Program-made: the position numbers and the translations under genes
Source: Actinomycetales bacterium
GTDB taxonomy: Bacteria; Actinomycetota; Actinomycetes; Actinomycetales; BWSM-131
Reading direction: 5' to 3'
Assembly: GCA_030149025.1 (NCBI GenBank)
Contig: JASBSH010000080.1
Span: 1-9,347, forward strand
DNA length: 9,347 nucleotides
Notes under the pieces: generated by a model
Databases searched by the model: none
What the model saw: only the letters and a program-made list of their open reading frames with translations
What the model was told of the DNA's origin: nothing
Shown: one piece after another, positions 1 to 7,562 of the stretch
Numbering within the stretch: the stretch's first letter is position 1
Layout: each line of letters begins with the position of its first letter

Positions 1-654
1 CAGTTCGGCCGCGACATCCTCAGCCAGATGATCGCCGGCGCACGGACGACGCTGCTCGTCGGCATGATCTCGGTGACCATCAGCGCGACGCTCGGAATCC
101 CGCTCGGCCTGCTGGCGGCGTCCGGCGGTAAGTGGCTGAGCGAGCCGATCATGCGTGCGATGGACATCGTGTTCGCGTTCCCCGCGATCCTGATGGCCAT
201 CATCCTCGCCGCCGGGTTCGGTGCATCGACCCTGACCGCCATGGTCGCCATCGGCATCGCCACGGTGCCCGTCTTCGCGCGGCTGACGCGGGCCGGGGCC
301 ATGCAGGTCCTGAAGAGCGACTACGTGCTCGCTGCAAGGGGTTACGGCCGCCGGGGCCCGATGCTGATGCTTCGGTACGTCGTGCCGAACATCGCGGCGC
401 TGCTGATCGTCCAGGCGTCAGTGGCGTTCGCGCTGGCGGTGCTTGCCGAAGCGGCGTTGTCCTACTTGGGTTTCGGCACGCCACCGCCCACACCGTCGTG
501 GGGCCGGATGCTGCAGGAGGCGCAGAACTACCTGGTCGTGCGGCCGATGCTGGCGGTCTGGCCCGGTCTCGCGATCGCCCTGTCCGTGCTCGGGTTCAAC
601 CTGATCGGTGACGGGCTGCGCGACACCCTCGACCCACGGCTGAAGGGTCGGTGA
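1..654 (+). CDS. ABC transporter permease, DppC/OppC type (5' end outside window)
   Basis: This is an inner-membrane permease subunit of a peptide/nickel-type ABC importer (DppC/OppC, BPD_transp_1 fold). The frame is open from base 1: the first nine codons read QFGRDILSQ, which matches the conserved GxDxxGRDxLS stretch just before the first core helix of DppC proteins. I therefore treat the gene as running in from the left rather than starting at the ATG at 28. The visible 217 residues contain several hydrophobic segments. The EAA loop that contacts the ATPase is at about visible residues 107-130 (DYVLAARGYG, then RYVVPN). The family C-terminus follows, with LSYLGFG, PTPSWGRML and GDGLRDTLDPRL. 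Family members are about 280-300 residues, so roughly the first quarter is missing. The ATPase gene begins 4 bp after the stop. The substrate cannot be read from this subunit; dipeptides, oligopeptides, nickel or other small solutes are all possible. Confidence 0.93.
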   Translation, partial: QFGRDILSQMIAGARTTLLVGMISVTISATLGIPLGLLAASGGKWLSEPIMRAMDIVFAFPAILMAIILAAGFGASTLTAMVAIGIATVPVFARLTRAGAMQVLKSDYVLAARGYGRRGPMLMLRYVVPNIAALLIVQASVAFALAVLAEAALSYLGFGTPPPTPSWGRMLQEAQNYLVVRPMLAVWPGLAIALSVLGFNLIGDGLRDTLDPRLKGR

Positions 655-658
655 CCGC

Positions 659-1660
659 GTGTCTGGTCTGACCGTGGAGAACCTGGTCGTGGAGGTGAAC
701 GGGCAGCCCGCCGTCCGCGGTGTCTCCTTCGAGCTCGACTCGGGCGGACGCACCGGGTTGATCGGTGAGTCCGGCTGCGGGAAGTCGCTGACCGCGCTGG
801 CGCTCATGGGACTGCTGCCGCACGGGGTGACGGCGTCCGGCTCGGTTCTGCTGGACGGTCGCAACCTGCTGGACCTGTCGGACAAGGAGATGTGCCGGGT
901 GCGGGGCAACTCCCTGGCCATGGTGTTCCAGGAGCCGATGACCGCGCTGAACCCGATGATGCGGGTCGGCAAGCAGATCGCCGAGTCGCTGCGTATGCAC
1001 CGTGGGATGGACCGTGCCGCCGCCGGGCGTCGCGCGGTGGAGCTGCTCGACCGGGTGCGACTGCCCGAGCCGGAGCAGACCGCGCGGAAGTACCCGCACC
1101 AGCTGTCCGGCGGGCAGCGGCAGCGCGTCGTTCTTGCCATCGCACTCGCCTGTGACCCGGTCGTTCTGGTCGCCGACGAGCCGACGACAGCGCTCGACGT
1201 GACGGTGCAGGCGCAGATGCTCCGACTGATGGACGAGTTGGTGCGTGAGGAGGGCGCCTCGCTGCTGCTCATCACCCACGACCTGCCGGTCGTCGCCAGC
1301 GTCTGCGAGGAGGTCCTGGTGATGTACGGCGGCACGATCGTGGAGACCGGTTTGGTTCGTGAGGTCTTCGACGCCCCACGGCACCACTACACGGCGGGGT
1401 TGCTCGCGTCCACGGCGCTCGACAGCGTCGACGGTTCGGGTCGGCTTGCCACCATTCCGGGGCGGGTGCCGTCGCTCGGGCAGTTCCCTGACGGATGCGT
1501 GTACCGCAACCGGTGCCCGCGTGCGGATGAGGTCTGTGTCGCAACGCCTTTGCTCAGCGGTGACGAACCGTCCCTCACCGGTGATCTTGCAGTTTCGCAG
1601 ATTGGTCGCCGGGCCTTCGCCTGCCACCACCCGCTGCATGACGACAGGGTCGGCGCATGA
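659..1660 (+). CDS. ABC transporter ATP-binding protein, DppD/OppD type
   Basis: First of two ATPases that power the importer. In the 333 residues, Walker A is GESGCGKS (36-43), the Q-loop glutamine is Q91, the signature is LSGGQ (149-153), Walker B is VLVADE (169-174) and the switch histidine is H207, so all catalytic elements are present. After the ATPase core comes the oligopeptide-transporter C-terminal region (about 266-325: IPGRVPSLGQFPDGC, RNRCP). Its cysteines at 280, 286, 293 and 322 match the pattern that binds a 4Fe-4S cluster in characterised DppD proteins; cluster binding here is inferred. The start is GTG at 659, because no other start fits between the permease stop and the conserved N-terminus. 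An AAGGG lies 11 bases upstream. The stop overlaps the ATG of the next ATPase by 4 bp (ATGA), which suggests translational coupling. Confidence 0.95.
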   Translation: MSGLTVENLVVEVNGQPAVRGVSFELDSGGRTGLIGESGCGKSLTALALMGLLPHGVTASGSVLLDGRNLLDLSDKEMCRVRGNSLAMVFQEPMTALNPMMRVGKQIAESLRMHRGMDRAAAGRRAVELLDRVRLPEPEQTARKYPHQLSGGQRQRVVLAIALACDPVVLVADEPTTALDVTVQAQMLRLMDELVREEGASLLLITHDLPVVASVCEEVLVMYGGTIVETGLVREVFDAPRHHYTAGLLASTALDSVDGSGRLATIPGRVPSLGQFPDGCVYRNRCPRADEVCVATPLLSGDEPSLTGDLAVSQIGRRAFACHHPLHDDRVGA

Positions 1661-2538
1661 AGGGGGGCACCGATCGGGTCGCCGGCTCGGACGAGGTCAC
1701 CGGGCCCGACAGGACAAGCGGCACACCGATCCTCGAGGGCGTTGACCTCGTACGTGAGTACCGGATGCCTCGACGGTCTCTGCGGGAACCGGGGGCAGTG
1801 GTGCGGGCCCTGGACGGTGTCAGCATCGCCATCGAGGAGGGCGAGACGTTCGGCATCGTCGGCGAGAGCGGTTCGGGCAAGTCCACGCTGTCCCGGATTC
1901 TGATGGCGCTGGACCAGCCCACGGAAGGGACCGTCCGGTACGCGGGTCGGCAGGTGAGCGGCACCCGCGAGAGACGACTTCGGTTCTTGCGGCGCGACGT
2001 CCAGATGATCCTGCAGGACCCGATGTCGTCACTGAACCCGAGGATGCGAGTGGGCCGACTCATCTCCGAGCCCCTGTCGGCGCTCGGGATCGACTGCGAC
2101 CACCGCGACCGGGTGGGGGAGCTGCTGAATGCGGTGGGCCTGTCGGACGACGTGGTTGACCGCTACCCGCACCAGTTCTCCGGCGGGCAGCGGCAGCGCA
2201 TCGCCATCGCTCGCGCGCTCGCGCCGGGCCCGCGCGTGATCGTGGCCGACGAGCCGGTCAGTGCGCTGGACGTCTCGGTGCGAGCGCAGATCCTGAACCT
2301 GCTGACCGACCTCGCCGAGCAGTTCCGGCTGACGCTGGTGATGGTGTCGCACGACCTCTCTGTCGTCCGGTACCTATGCGACCGGATCGCCGTGATGCAC
2401 CAGGGCCGGATCGTGGAAACCGGTGACACCGAACAGATCTACTCCGATCCGCAGCAGGCGTACACGCGCAAGCTGCTCGCCGCCGTCCCCACGCTGGAGG
2501 GGGATCTGCTGAACAGGTACGCAAGGAGCGACGCATGA
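1657..2538 (+). CDS. ABC transporter ATP-binding protein, DppF/OppF type
   Basis: Second ATPase of the importer, forming the heterodimer with the DppD-like subunit. In the 293 residues, Walker A is GESGSGKS (69-76), Q120 is the Q-loop residue, the signature is FSGGQ (174-178), Walker B is VIVADE (194-199) and the switch histidine is H232. An N-terminal extension of about 25 residues precedes the conserved core (ILEGVDLVREY), so translation could begin slightly later. However, the ATG at 1657 overlaps the previous stop as ATGA, and no better internal start with a ribosome site is apparent. The usual C-terminal cysteine region is absent. The protein ends at about residue 293, soon after the conserved DPQQAYTRKLLAAVP stretch, which makes it a short member of a family often 310-330 residues long. 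The stop overlaps the following dehydrogenase start by 4 bp. Confidence 0.94.
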   Translation: MKGGTDRVAGSDEVTGPDRTSGTPILEGVDLVREYRMPRRSLREPGAVVRALDGVSIAIEEGETFGIVGESGSGKSTLSRILMALDQPTEGTVRYAGRQVSGTRERRLRFLRRDVQMILQDPMSSLNPRMRVGRLISEPLSALGIDCDHRDRVGELLNAVGLSDDVVDRYPHQFSGGQRQRIAIARALAPGPRVIVADEPVSALDVSVRAQILNLLTDLAEQFRLTLVMVSHDLSVVRYLCDRIAVMHQGRIVETGDTEQIYSDPQQAYTRKLLAAVPTLEGDLLNRYARSDA

Positions 2539-3287
2539 GGCTGCAGGACCGGGTAGCGATCGTCACGGGCGGCGCGAGCGGGATCGGGCTCGCCACCGTG
2601 CGCCGGTTCTCGGAGGAGGGCGCGAAGGTCGTCATCGCCGACCTGGACGGCGACCGGGCCGCCGAGGCCGCCAAGGACGTGGACGGCGACGTCTTCGGTG
2701 TCACCTGCGACGTGCGCAGGGCGGCGGACTGCCAGGCGGTCGTCCACTCCGCGCTCGACAGGTTCGGGCAGCTGGACGTGTTGCACGCCAACGCCGGTTT
2801 GCCGTTCACCGGTCCGATCGAGGAGGTGGACGAGGCGACTCTCGACCGCGTCGTGGACGTGAACCTCAAGGGTGCGTTTCTCTCGGCTCAGGCTGCGGTG
2901 CCGGCGTTACGGAGGACGAGCGGGTCGATCATCTTCACCGCATCGCTGCAGGCCGTCATCGCGCGGCCCAACTACGCGCCCTACACCGCCGCCAAGCACG
3001 GTGTGATCGGGTTGATGAAGGCGCTCGCGCTCGAGCTCGCCCCATCGGGGGTGCGGGTCAACGCCATCGCGCCGGCGGCGACGGACACGCCGATGCTGGC
3101 CGCCTTCCTCGGCGGCATGGGGGACGTGCCGGACGAGGCGCGGGAGCGGTTCCGCGAGTCGATTCCGCTGGGGCGCATGGCAACGCCTGAGGACACCGCG
3201 AATGCGGCAGTGTTCCTGGCGAGCGACGAGGCGCGGATGATCACAGGGCACACGCTGGTGCTGGACGGGGGTACGACCGCGGGGTGA
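2535..3287 (+). CDS. short-chain dehydrogenase/reductase (classical SDR, NAD type)
   Basis: A classical SDR of 250 residues that oxidises an alcohol or reduces a ketone. The cofactor motif is TGGASGIG (11-18). Asp36 at the end of the second strand (IADLD) favours NAD over NADP. The structural NAG is at 86-88, and the catalytic set is Asn110, Ser137, Tyr150 and Lys154 with normal spacing. The C-terminus ends in the family's GHTLVLDGG. The ATG at 2535 overlaps the preceding ATPase stop (ATGA) and has a good ribosome site, AAGGAG at 2523-2528, 6 bases upstream. Cotranscription with a peptide-type importer suggests it acts on the imported compound or a product of it, which is inference. It is the last gene of this operon and converges on the catabolic operon opposite. 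The substrate cannot be assigned from sequence. Confidence 0.93.
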   Translation: MRLQDRVAIVTGGASGIGLATVRRFSEEGAKVVIADLDGDRAAEAAKDVDGDVFGVTCDVRRAADCQAVVHSALDRFGQLDVLHANAGLPFTGPIEEVDEATLDRVVDVNLKGAFLSAQAAVPALRRTSGSIIFTASLQAVIARPNYAPYTAAKHGVIGLMKALALELAPSGVRVNAIAPAATDTPMLAAFLGGMGDVPDEARERFRESIPLGRMATPEDTANAAVFLASDEARMITGHTLVLDGGTTAG

Positions 3288-3519
3288 GTTCGTACTCGGC
3301 GTCCACGTGAAGACCCACCGGACCCGCCCCAGAGCAGAATGGTCACTCCGCGTGCGAACCGCTGGGCGTGTTGTCCGGGAAACGACCTTTCTGCTTCTGC
3401 CGGAGCGTTGAGCAGAGAAAGAGACGACGGCGGTCTCAAGGTTCCGGCGCGCGAGGTCCTTGGCGGCCCGAAGGGTCAGGATCGCTCCGGGACGGTGCGC
3501 GTCACCGCGCGGGGACAGC
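3288..3519. other. convergent intergenic region, no gene seen
   Basis: The 232 bp lie between the stops of two converging operons. Frames here are short or continue as shadows of the - strand phosphotransferase, and none carries a recognisable protein. The only structure seen is two inverted repeats. One is listed separately as a possible terminator. The other is a 5-bp GCGCG/CGCGC hairpin at 3497-3510 just past the phosphotransferase stop. Confidence 0.6.
3387..3421. terminator. possible bidirectional terminator hairpin
   Basis: CTTTCTGCT (3387-3395) pairs with AGCAGAGAAAG (3411-3421) as a 9-bp stem with a single bulged G and a 15-base loop. It sits about 100 bp past the SDR stop and about the same distance past the phosphotransferase stop on the other strand, where a shared terminator would be expected. 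No T-run follows on either strand, so the call rests on symmetry and position only. Confidence 0.35.
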
Positions 3520-4608
3520 TCAGGCCAGGGCGGCGTAGCCCTTTGCCTGCTCGAGCAGGCGCGGGACGCCGGCCTCGAGCGTGGGTGCGAACGTGGCGTC
3601 GTGCGGGCGCTCCCCGCGAAGCCACCGGGTGTAGATGGCCTCGCAGAAGATCGCGGCCTTCCACAGGGCCAGCGCCTGATACCACGGCAGGGCGGCCAGG
3701 TCGCGGCCGGTGCGCTGCCAGTAGTGGGTGACGAGCTCCTCCCGGGTGGAGTAGCCCGCCCGCCTCGTCACCGGGGTGAGCTCAAGTGGCGCGGGCTCGG
3801 TTCCGGGCTGGGCGTAGGTCGCTGCGAAGTACCCCAGGTCCGCAAGCGGGTCGCCGACAGTGGCCATCTCCCAGTCGAGAACGGCTCGAACCCGGGCCGG
3901 CGCGCTCGGCGAGTACATGAGGTTGCCGATCCGGTAGTCGCCGTGAACCACCGTCGGCGGCGGGGAGGTGGGCACGTTGTCGGCCAGCCAGGATCCCAGC
4001 GTCTCCACCACCGGGAGGGAGCGGGTCGTGTTGATCTCCCAGAGCCCGCTGAAGCGGCGAACCTGTCGGGCGAGGTAGCCTTCGGGCCGCCCCAGGCCGG
4101 CGAGCGGCCCTTCTCGGACGTCGACGTCGTGCAGCTGGACCAGGGTGTCGACGGCTGCCAGCGCTGTCGCCCGGCGCTGCCCCGGACTGTCAAGGTGGGC
4201 GGGGATCGTGTCCGTGATGATGACCCCGTCGACGAACGACATGACGTAGAACGGCACGCCGAGCACCGTCTCGTCCTCGCAGACGGCCAGCACCTGAGGG
4301 ACAGGGACGCCGTGAGCGGCCAGGGCCTGCTGGATCCGAGCCTCCCGGACCATGTCGTGGGTGGATGGCGGCAGCGGCGGTCGAGGGCCGCGCCGCAGCA
4401 CGAACACTTCACTGCCGCGCTCGATCCGGTAGGTCACGTTCGACTGGCCCTCGCCGATCCGCGCCCACGACAGGGGACCGGCACCCAGCCCGTGGGAATC
4501 GAGGAACTCCGTGACGGCGTCTAGTACCAGCAGAGGCGGGTGCTCGAGCTGGGCCGCTTCGGTGGCGGTGGCGACGACATCTACGCCGTTGGTCTGCATT
4601 TTCGTCAT
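3520..4608 (-). CDS. APH-fold phosphotransferase (ACAD10/11 kinase-domain / LvaA-like)
   Basis: Phosphotransferase-family protein of 362 residues with the aminoglycoside-phosphotransferase/choline-kinase fold. The N-lobe has IGEGQSNVTY (51-60) and a LRRGPRPPLP stretch (71-80) typical of the acyl-CoA-metabolism subgroup. The catalytic loop is HGDYRIGN (222-229) and the metal-binding aspartate is in DWE (245-247), so the active site looks intact. In animals this domain is fused to an acyl-CoA dehydrogenase (ACAD10/11), and in the bacterial levulinate pathway LvaA phosphorylates 4-hydroxyacyl-CoA. The neighbouring ACAD gene makes the same role likely here; antibiotic resistance is unlikely. The frame is open further upstream (to 4716), but that part overlaps the ACAD. 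I chose the ATG at 4608, which shares one base with the ACAD stop (TGATG). No strong ribosome site is present, so translation probably depends on coupling. No separate small LvaB-like partner is visible. Confidence 0.88.
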   Translation of the reverse strand: MTKMQTNGVDVVATATEAAQLEHPPLLVLDAVTEFLDSHGLGAGPLSWARIGEGQSNVTYRIERGSEVFVLRRGPRPPLPPSTHDMVREARIQQALAAHGVPVPQVLAVCEDETVLGVPFYVMSFVDGVIITDTIPAHLDSPGQRRATALAAVDTLVQLHDVDVREGPLAGLGRPEGYLARQVRRFSGLWEINTTRSLPVVETLGSWLADNVPTSPPPTVVHGDYRIGNLMYSPSAPARVRAVLDWEMATVGDPLADLGYFAATYAQPGTEPAPLELTPVTRRAGYSTREELVTHYWQRTGRDLAALPWYQALALWKAAIFCEAIYTRWLRGERPHDATFAPTLEAGVPRLLEQAKGYAALA

Positions 4609-5868
4609 CACGGGATCTTGTTTCCGGTCGGGGCGGTGTCGACGTCCGCAAGGAACCGGCTCCCCGCCGCAACCTCCGCCCGGCGCCTGGAGGAGGCCCG
4701 TCGGGCGATCGCCCACTTGTGGGTTTCGGTGGAGCCGTCGTAGATGCGGAACGGCCGGACCTCGGCGAGGTACTGGGCGAGCGGCAGGGCGTCGGAGACC
4801 CCGTCGCCGCCGCAGAGCTGGACCGCACGGTCCATGACCCGGTAGATCGCCTCGGAGCAGTGCACCTTGGCGACCGAGGACAGCGCGGAGCCGGCCTTCG
4901 GGTCAGCGGCGATGAGGGCCGCCGCGTTGGCGATGATCGCGTTGGAGGTCTCGATGTCGATGACCGACTGGGCGATGAGCTCCTGCGCGAGCCCGAGGGA
5001 GCGCAGCGGTGCCCCGAACAGTTCACGCCGCTCAGCGCGGTCCAGCGCGGTGTCGAGTGCACGACGGGCCAGCCCGAGCCAGCGCATGCAGTGCGTGAGC
5101 CGAGCGGGCCCCAGACGCACCTGGGCGTACTTGAATCCGAGTCCGACCTCACCGAGCACGGCGCTGTCGGGCACGAAGCAGTCCTCGAGGTGGACATAGG
5201 GGTGGCCGCCGTCGATGTACCGGTCCACGGTGTGGATCTGCCGGCCGACTCGCACCCCCGGGTCATTCATGTCGAGGAGGAACATCGTCGCGCCCTCGGG
5301 GGCGTCCCCGGCGGCGGGGGTACGGGCCATGAGGATCATGAAGGCGGCGCCGTTGGCACCGCTGATGAACCTCTTGTCCCCGCTGACCACCCAGCCACCG
5401 TCGACGGGCCGCGCCTCGGTGCGCAAGGCGGCTGGGTCGGAACCGGCACCGGGATGCGGCTCGGTCATCCCGAAGCAACCGGACCTCGCCCGCCGCGAGC
5501 GGGACGAGGTAGCGCCGCTTCTGCTCGGCAGTCGCGATGACCTCGAGGAGGTGCATGTTGCCTTCGTCGGGGGCCATGCAGTTCAGCGCGGACGGGCCGA
5601 TGGGCGAGTAACCGGCTTCCTGGAAAATCGGCGACCAGTGCTCGATCGGCAGGCCCTGCCCGCCGTACTCCTTCGGGACGTGGGGTGCGAACACGCCCGC
5701 AGCCTTGGCGGCCGTCTGCAGCTCGTCCCGGACGGCCTGGTCGAGCCGGTCCCCGGGGGCGGGCTCGGCGTCAATGACGACCTCGCGGATGAACCGCCTG
5801 GTCCGGTCGTGCAGGTCGGCTACCTCGGGCGGGAGCGTCTCGGTCGCGGGGCCCATCTGCTGCGACAT
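4608..5868 (-). pseudogene. acyl-CoA dehydrogenase, ACAD10/11-like, interrupted by a frameshift near 5477
   Basis: A flavin acyl-CoA dehydrogenase of about 419 residues, in two frames. Part one (5868-5479) gives 130 residues with the ACAD10/11-style APHVPKEYGGQGL and NCMAPDEGNMHLLE, ending LVPLAAGEVR. The same frame then becomes nonsense. From 5477 another frame continues at the matching point with CFGMTEP, GAGSD, GDKRFISGA, LGPARLTHCMRWLGLARRAL and the C-terminal IYDGSTETH. Relative to relatives there is one extra base or two missing bases at about 5477-5479. Where most ACADs have a catalytic Glu (YEGT), this one has Asp (YDGS), as in the ADGPDE of ACAD10/11, so this is probably a family trait rather than damage. 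The start ATG at 5868 shares a base with the SDR stop, with a G-rich ribosome site about 8 bases upstream. An internal start at the ATG at 5468 would lack the N-terminal helical domain. A true mutation and a sequencing error are both possible. Confidence 0.87.
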
Positions 5869-6644
5869 CAGGCGGTCCCCCCAGCCGCGGATAGCCCGCC
5901 GTCAAGAGTGAGCACGTGCCCGGTGACCCAGGCGGCATCGTCGGAGGCGAGAAAGGCGACGGCGGCCGCGACGTCCTCGGGCTGACCTAGCCGCTTGAGC
6001 GGGTACTGGGCGATGACCTCCTCCTCCTTGCCCTCGTACAGGGCCTGGGCGAAGACGGTCTTGACGATGGCCTGTGCGATCGCGTTGACCCGCACTTCGG
6101 GGCCGAGCTCGGCGGCGAGGGTGCGCGTGAGGTGGGCGACCGCCGCCTTGGAGATCCCGTACATGCCGATGCCCGGCGCGGGTGTGTCCCCGGTCACGGA
6201 AGAGAGGTTGACGACGACGCCGCGCCGCTCGGCGAAGGCGAGGCCACGGTAGGCGAGGACGTCCTGCACCCAGCCGAGGGCGGCAAGGACGTTGACGTCC
6301 AGGATCTTCACCGCCGCGCCGTGCTCGAGGTCGGTCAGCGGGCCGAAGACGGGGTTGATGCCGGCGTTGTTGACCAGCACGTCGAGGCCGCCGAGCTCGC
6401 GGGCGACCGTGTCGTGGACCTCGCGACGGTGCTCGGGGTCGTGCGCCTTGCCGGCGACGGTGACGACCGTGCCCTCGGGGAAGGTTGCCGCCGCTTCGGC
6501 CAGTGGCCCCGGTCGCCGTGCGGTGATGCACACGCGCGCTCCCTCCGCGACGAGGCGGTGGGCGATGGCCAGCCCGATGCCGCGGCTCGCCCCCGTCACG
6601 ACGGCCGTCCGGCCGTCGAAACGCCTGGTGTGCTGCTCGCTCAT
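5868..6644 (-). CDS. short-chain dehydrogenase/reductase (classical SDR)
   Basis: A 258-residue classical SDR. TGASRGIG (17-24) binds the cofactor. The basic ARR at 42-44 and Arg21 point to NADP rather than NAD, in contrast to the SDR of the + strand operon. NNAG is at 92-95, and the catalytic residues are Asn118, Ser149, Tyr162 and Lys166. The C-terminus GHVLTLDGG is typical. The frame stays open far upstream (to 7352), but that part lies over the synthetase in another frame. The ATG at 6644 is preceded by a near-perfect GGAGGT at 6654-6659 with 9-base spacing, which decides the start. It overlaps the synthetase stop by 4 bp (ATGA), and its own stop shares a base with the ACAD start. It probably oxidises or reduces a hydroxy/keto-acyl intermediate in the same pathway. 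The strong own ribosome site could keep it expressed despite the damaged gene upstream. Confidence 0.92.
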   Translation of the reverse strand: MSEQHTRRFDGRTAVVTGASRGIGLAIAHRLVAEGARVCITARRPGPLAEAAATFPEGTVVTVAGKAHDPEHRREVHDTVARELGGLDVLVNNAGINPVFGPLTDLEHGAAVKILDVNVLAALGWVQDVLAYRGLAFAERRGVVVNLSSVTGDTPAPGIGMYGISKAAVAHLTRTLAAELGPEVRVNAIAQAIVKTVFAQALYEGKEEEVIAQYPLKRLGQPEDVAAAVAFLASDDAAWVTGHVLTLDGGLSAAGGTA

Positions 6645-7441
6645 GGGTGTCTTACCTCCGTAGGGGTGGGCGCGTCGCGCAGGGCGCGCCGGCAAATCTT
6701 GCCCGTCTGCGTCTTGGGCAGCTCGCCGACGATGACGACCGCGCGCGGACACTTGTAGGGCGCGAAGCGCTGGCGGACGAACTCGATGAGCTCGCGCTCG
6801 CTCGCGGTGGCTCCCGGCTTGATCGAGACGAAGGCGACGACCTCCTCCCCCCGGTAGTCGTCCGGCCTGCCGACGATGGCGGCCCTGACTCCTCGAAGGA
6901 GAGCGACGAGGTCGCGGGCGGCTGATGCCGGCGGGCGGGCCACGGCGGGAAACACGCGCGGGTCGTCGCGCGTCTGCAGGCCCCGGTCCGAGGTGCTGAT
7001 GAGCCAGCGGACCGGCCGGCCGGCCAGCGACTCCAGGGTCTCCATCAGCGCCGTGTCGGCGCAGATGATGCCCACACCGGCATCGTCGACGAGGCGACGG
7101 AGCTCGTGGCGGCGGTACATCGGGCTCAGGACCACGGCGGCGGCGCCGAGTTTCCACAGCGCGAGGAGCACGATGGCGTACTGGGGAATGTTCTGCAGAT
7201 AGATGCCGACCCCGTCGCCCCTGCCCGTTCCACGCGTATGGAGGGCCGCGGCAAGTGCATCCGAGGCGTTGTCGAGCTCCCGGGCCGTCATGGAGCCGTC
7301 GAAGTAAGCGACGGCACTCCGGTCCGGGTTCCGTAAGACGCGTGCCTGCCACGCCTCGAGGAGGGACGCGTAGGAAATCGGGACCTCAGCGCTGAAAGCG
7401 GCGGGGTAGAGCTCGGTCCAGGGACGGTCCTCGTCGACCAT
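6641..7441 (-). pseudogene. acyl-CoA synthetase (AMP-binding) with a large in-frame internal deletion
   Basis: This is the first gene of the operon, a fatty/organic-acid CoA ligase of the ANL superfamily. The N-terminal part fits: LLEAWQARVLRNPDRSAVAY, YLQNIPQYAIVLLALWKLGAAAVVLSPMYR and a WLISTSDRGLQTRDD stretch. At about 6890-6895 it jumps directly to the end of the protein: VRAAIVGRPDDYRGEEVVAFV, FAPYKCPRAVV and the A10 motif LPKTQTGK with its catalytic lysine. Everything between is absent, including the TSGTTGxPKG ATP loop, the YGxTE motif and the D-hinge region. Only about 266 residues remain of an expected 520-550. The reading frame is kept across the junction, so gene finders will report a normal-looking ORF. 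It cannot form an adenylate, so it is a pseudogene by content. The start is ATG at 7441 (GGGAG at 7447-7451, 5 bases away); GTG at 7456 is an alternative. The stop overlaps the SDR start. Confidence 0.85.
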
Positions 7442-7462
7442 CGCTACTCCCGTCACTTGAGT

Positions 7463-7470
7463 GAGCGCTC
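7463..7470. promoter_or_regulatory. palindrome, candidate operator of the TetR-type regulator
   Basis: GAGCGCTC is a perfect 8-bp palindrome, and the surrounding AGTGAGC/GCTCGGTT arms extend the symmetry imperfectly. It lies 22 bp upstream of the synthetase start, between two divergent transcription units, where a TetR-family repressor would be expected to bind. TGAGCGCTCA-like sites are common for TetR regulators of acyl-CoA gene clusters. Binding is inferred. Confidence 0.4.
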
Positions 7471-7483
7471 GGTTGGTGGGACT

Positions 7484-7512
7484 AGAGTGGTGTCAGCCCG
7501 CTCCCATGTCAA
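7484..7512 (-). promoter_or_regulatory. weak promoter candidate for the catabolic operon
   Basis: On the - strand TTGACA (7512-7507) is a perfect -35 hexamer. The best -10 candidate downstream is TCTAGT (positions 7486-7481), but the spacing is about 20 bases, longer than usual. Transcription would then pass the GAGCGCTC palindrome before reaching the synthetase start, a fitting layout for repression. The spacing makes this a weak call. Confidence 0.25.
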
Positions 7513-7562
7513 CACGGGAAGCGGACTCATCATCGGAATCGAACGCAAACCGAGGAAACACA

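Noticed and set aside
3497..3510. GCGCG-TCAC-CGCGC hairpin after the phosphotransferase stop as a terminator
   Set aside because: The stem is only 5 bp, no T-run follows, and such GC hairpins are common by chance in this DNA.
3460..4524. Long + strand open frame opposite the phosphotransferase
   Set aside because: Antisense shadow of a high-GC gene; no recognisable motif, while the opposite strand has intact kinase motifs.
3520..4608. Aminoglycoside resistance kinase
   Set aside because: The HGDYRIGN/LRRGPRPPLP subgroup and the coupling to an ACAD point to acyl-CoA metabolism, not drug modification.
4719..5540. Long + strand open frame opposite the ACAD
   Set aside because: Its translation has no family features and mirrors the conserved ACAD coding on the - strand.
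5868..7352. A 494-codon - strand open frame that would fuse about 235 residues to the second SDR
   Set aside because: The extra part is Arg/Pro/Gly-rich nonsense in the wrong frame over the synthetase. The SDR has a strong GGAGGT ribosome site and ATG at 6644.
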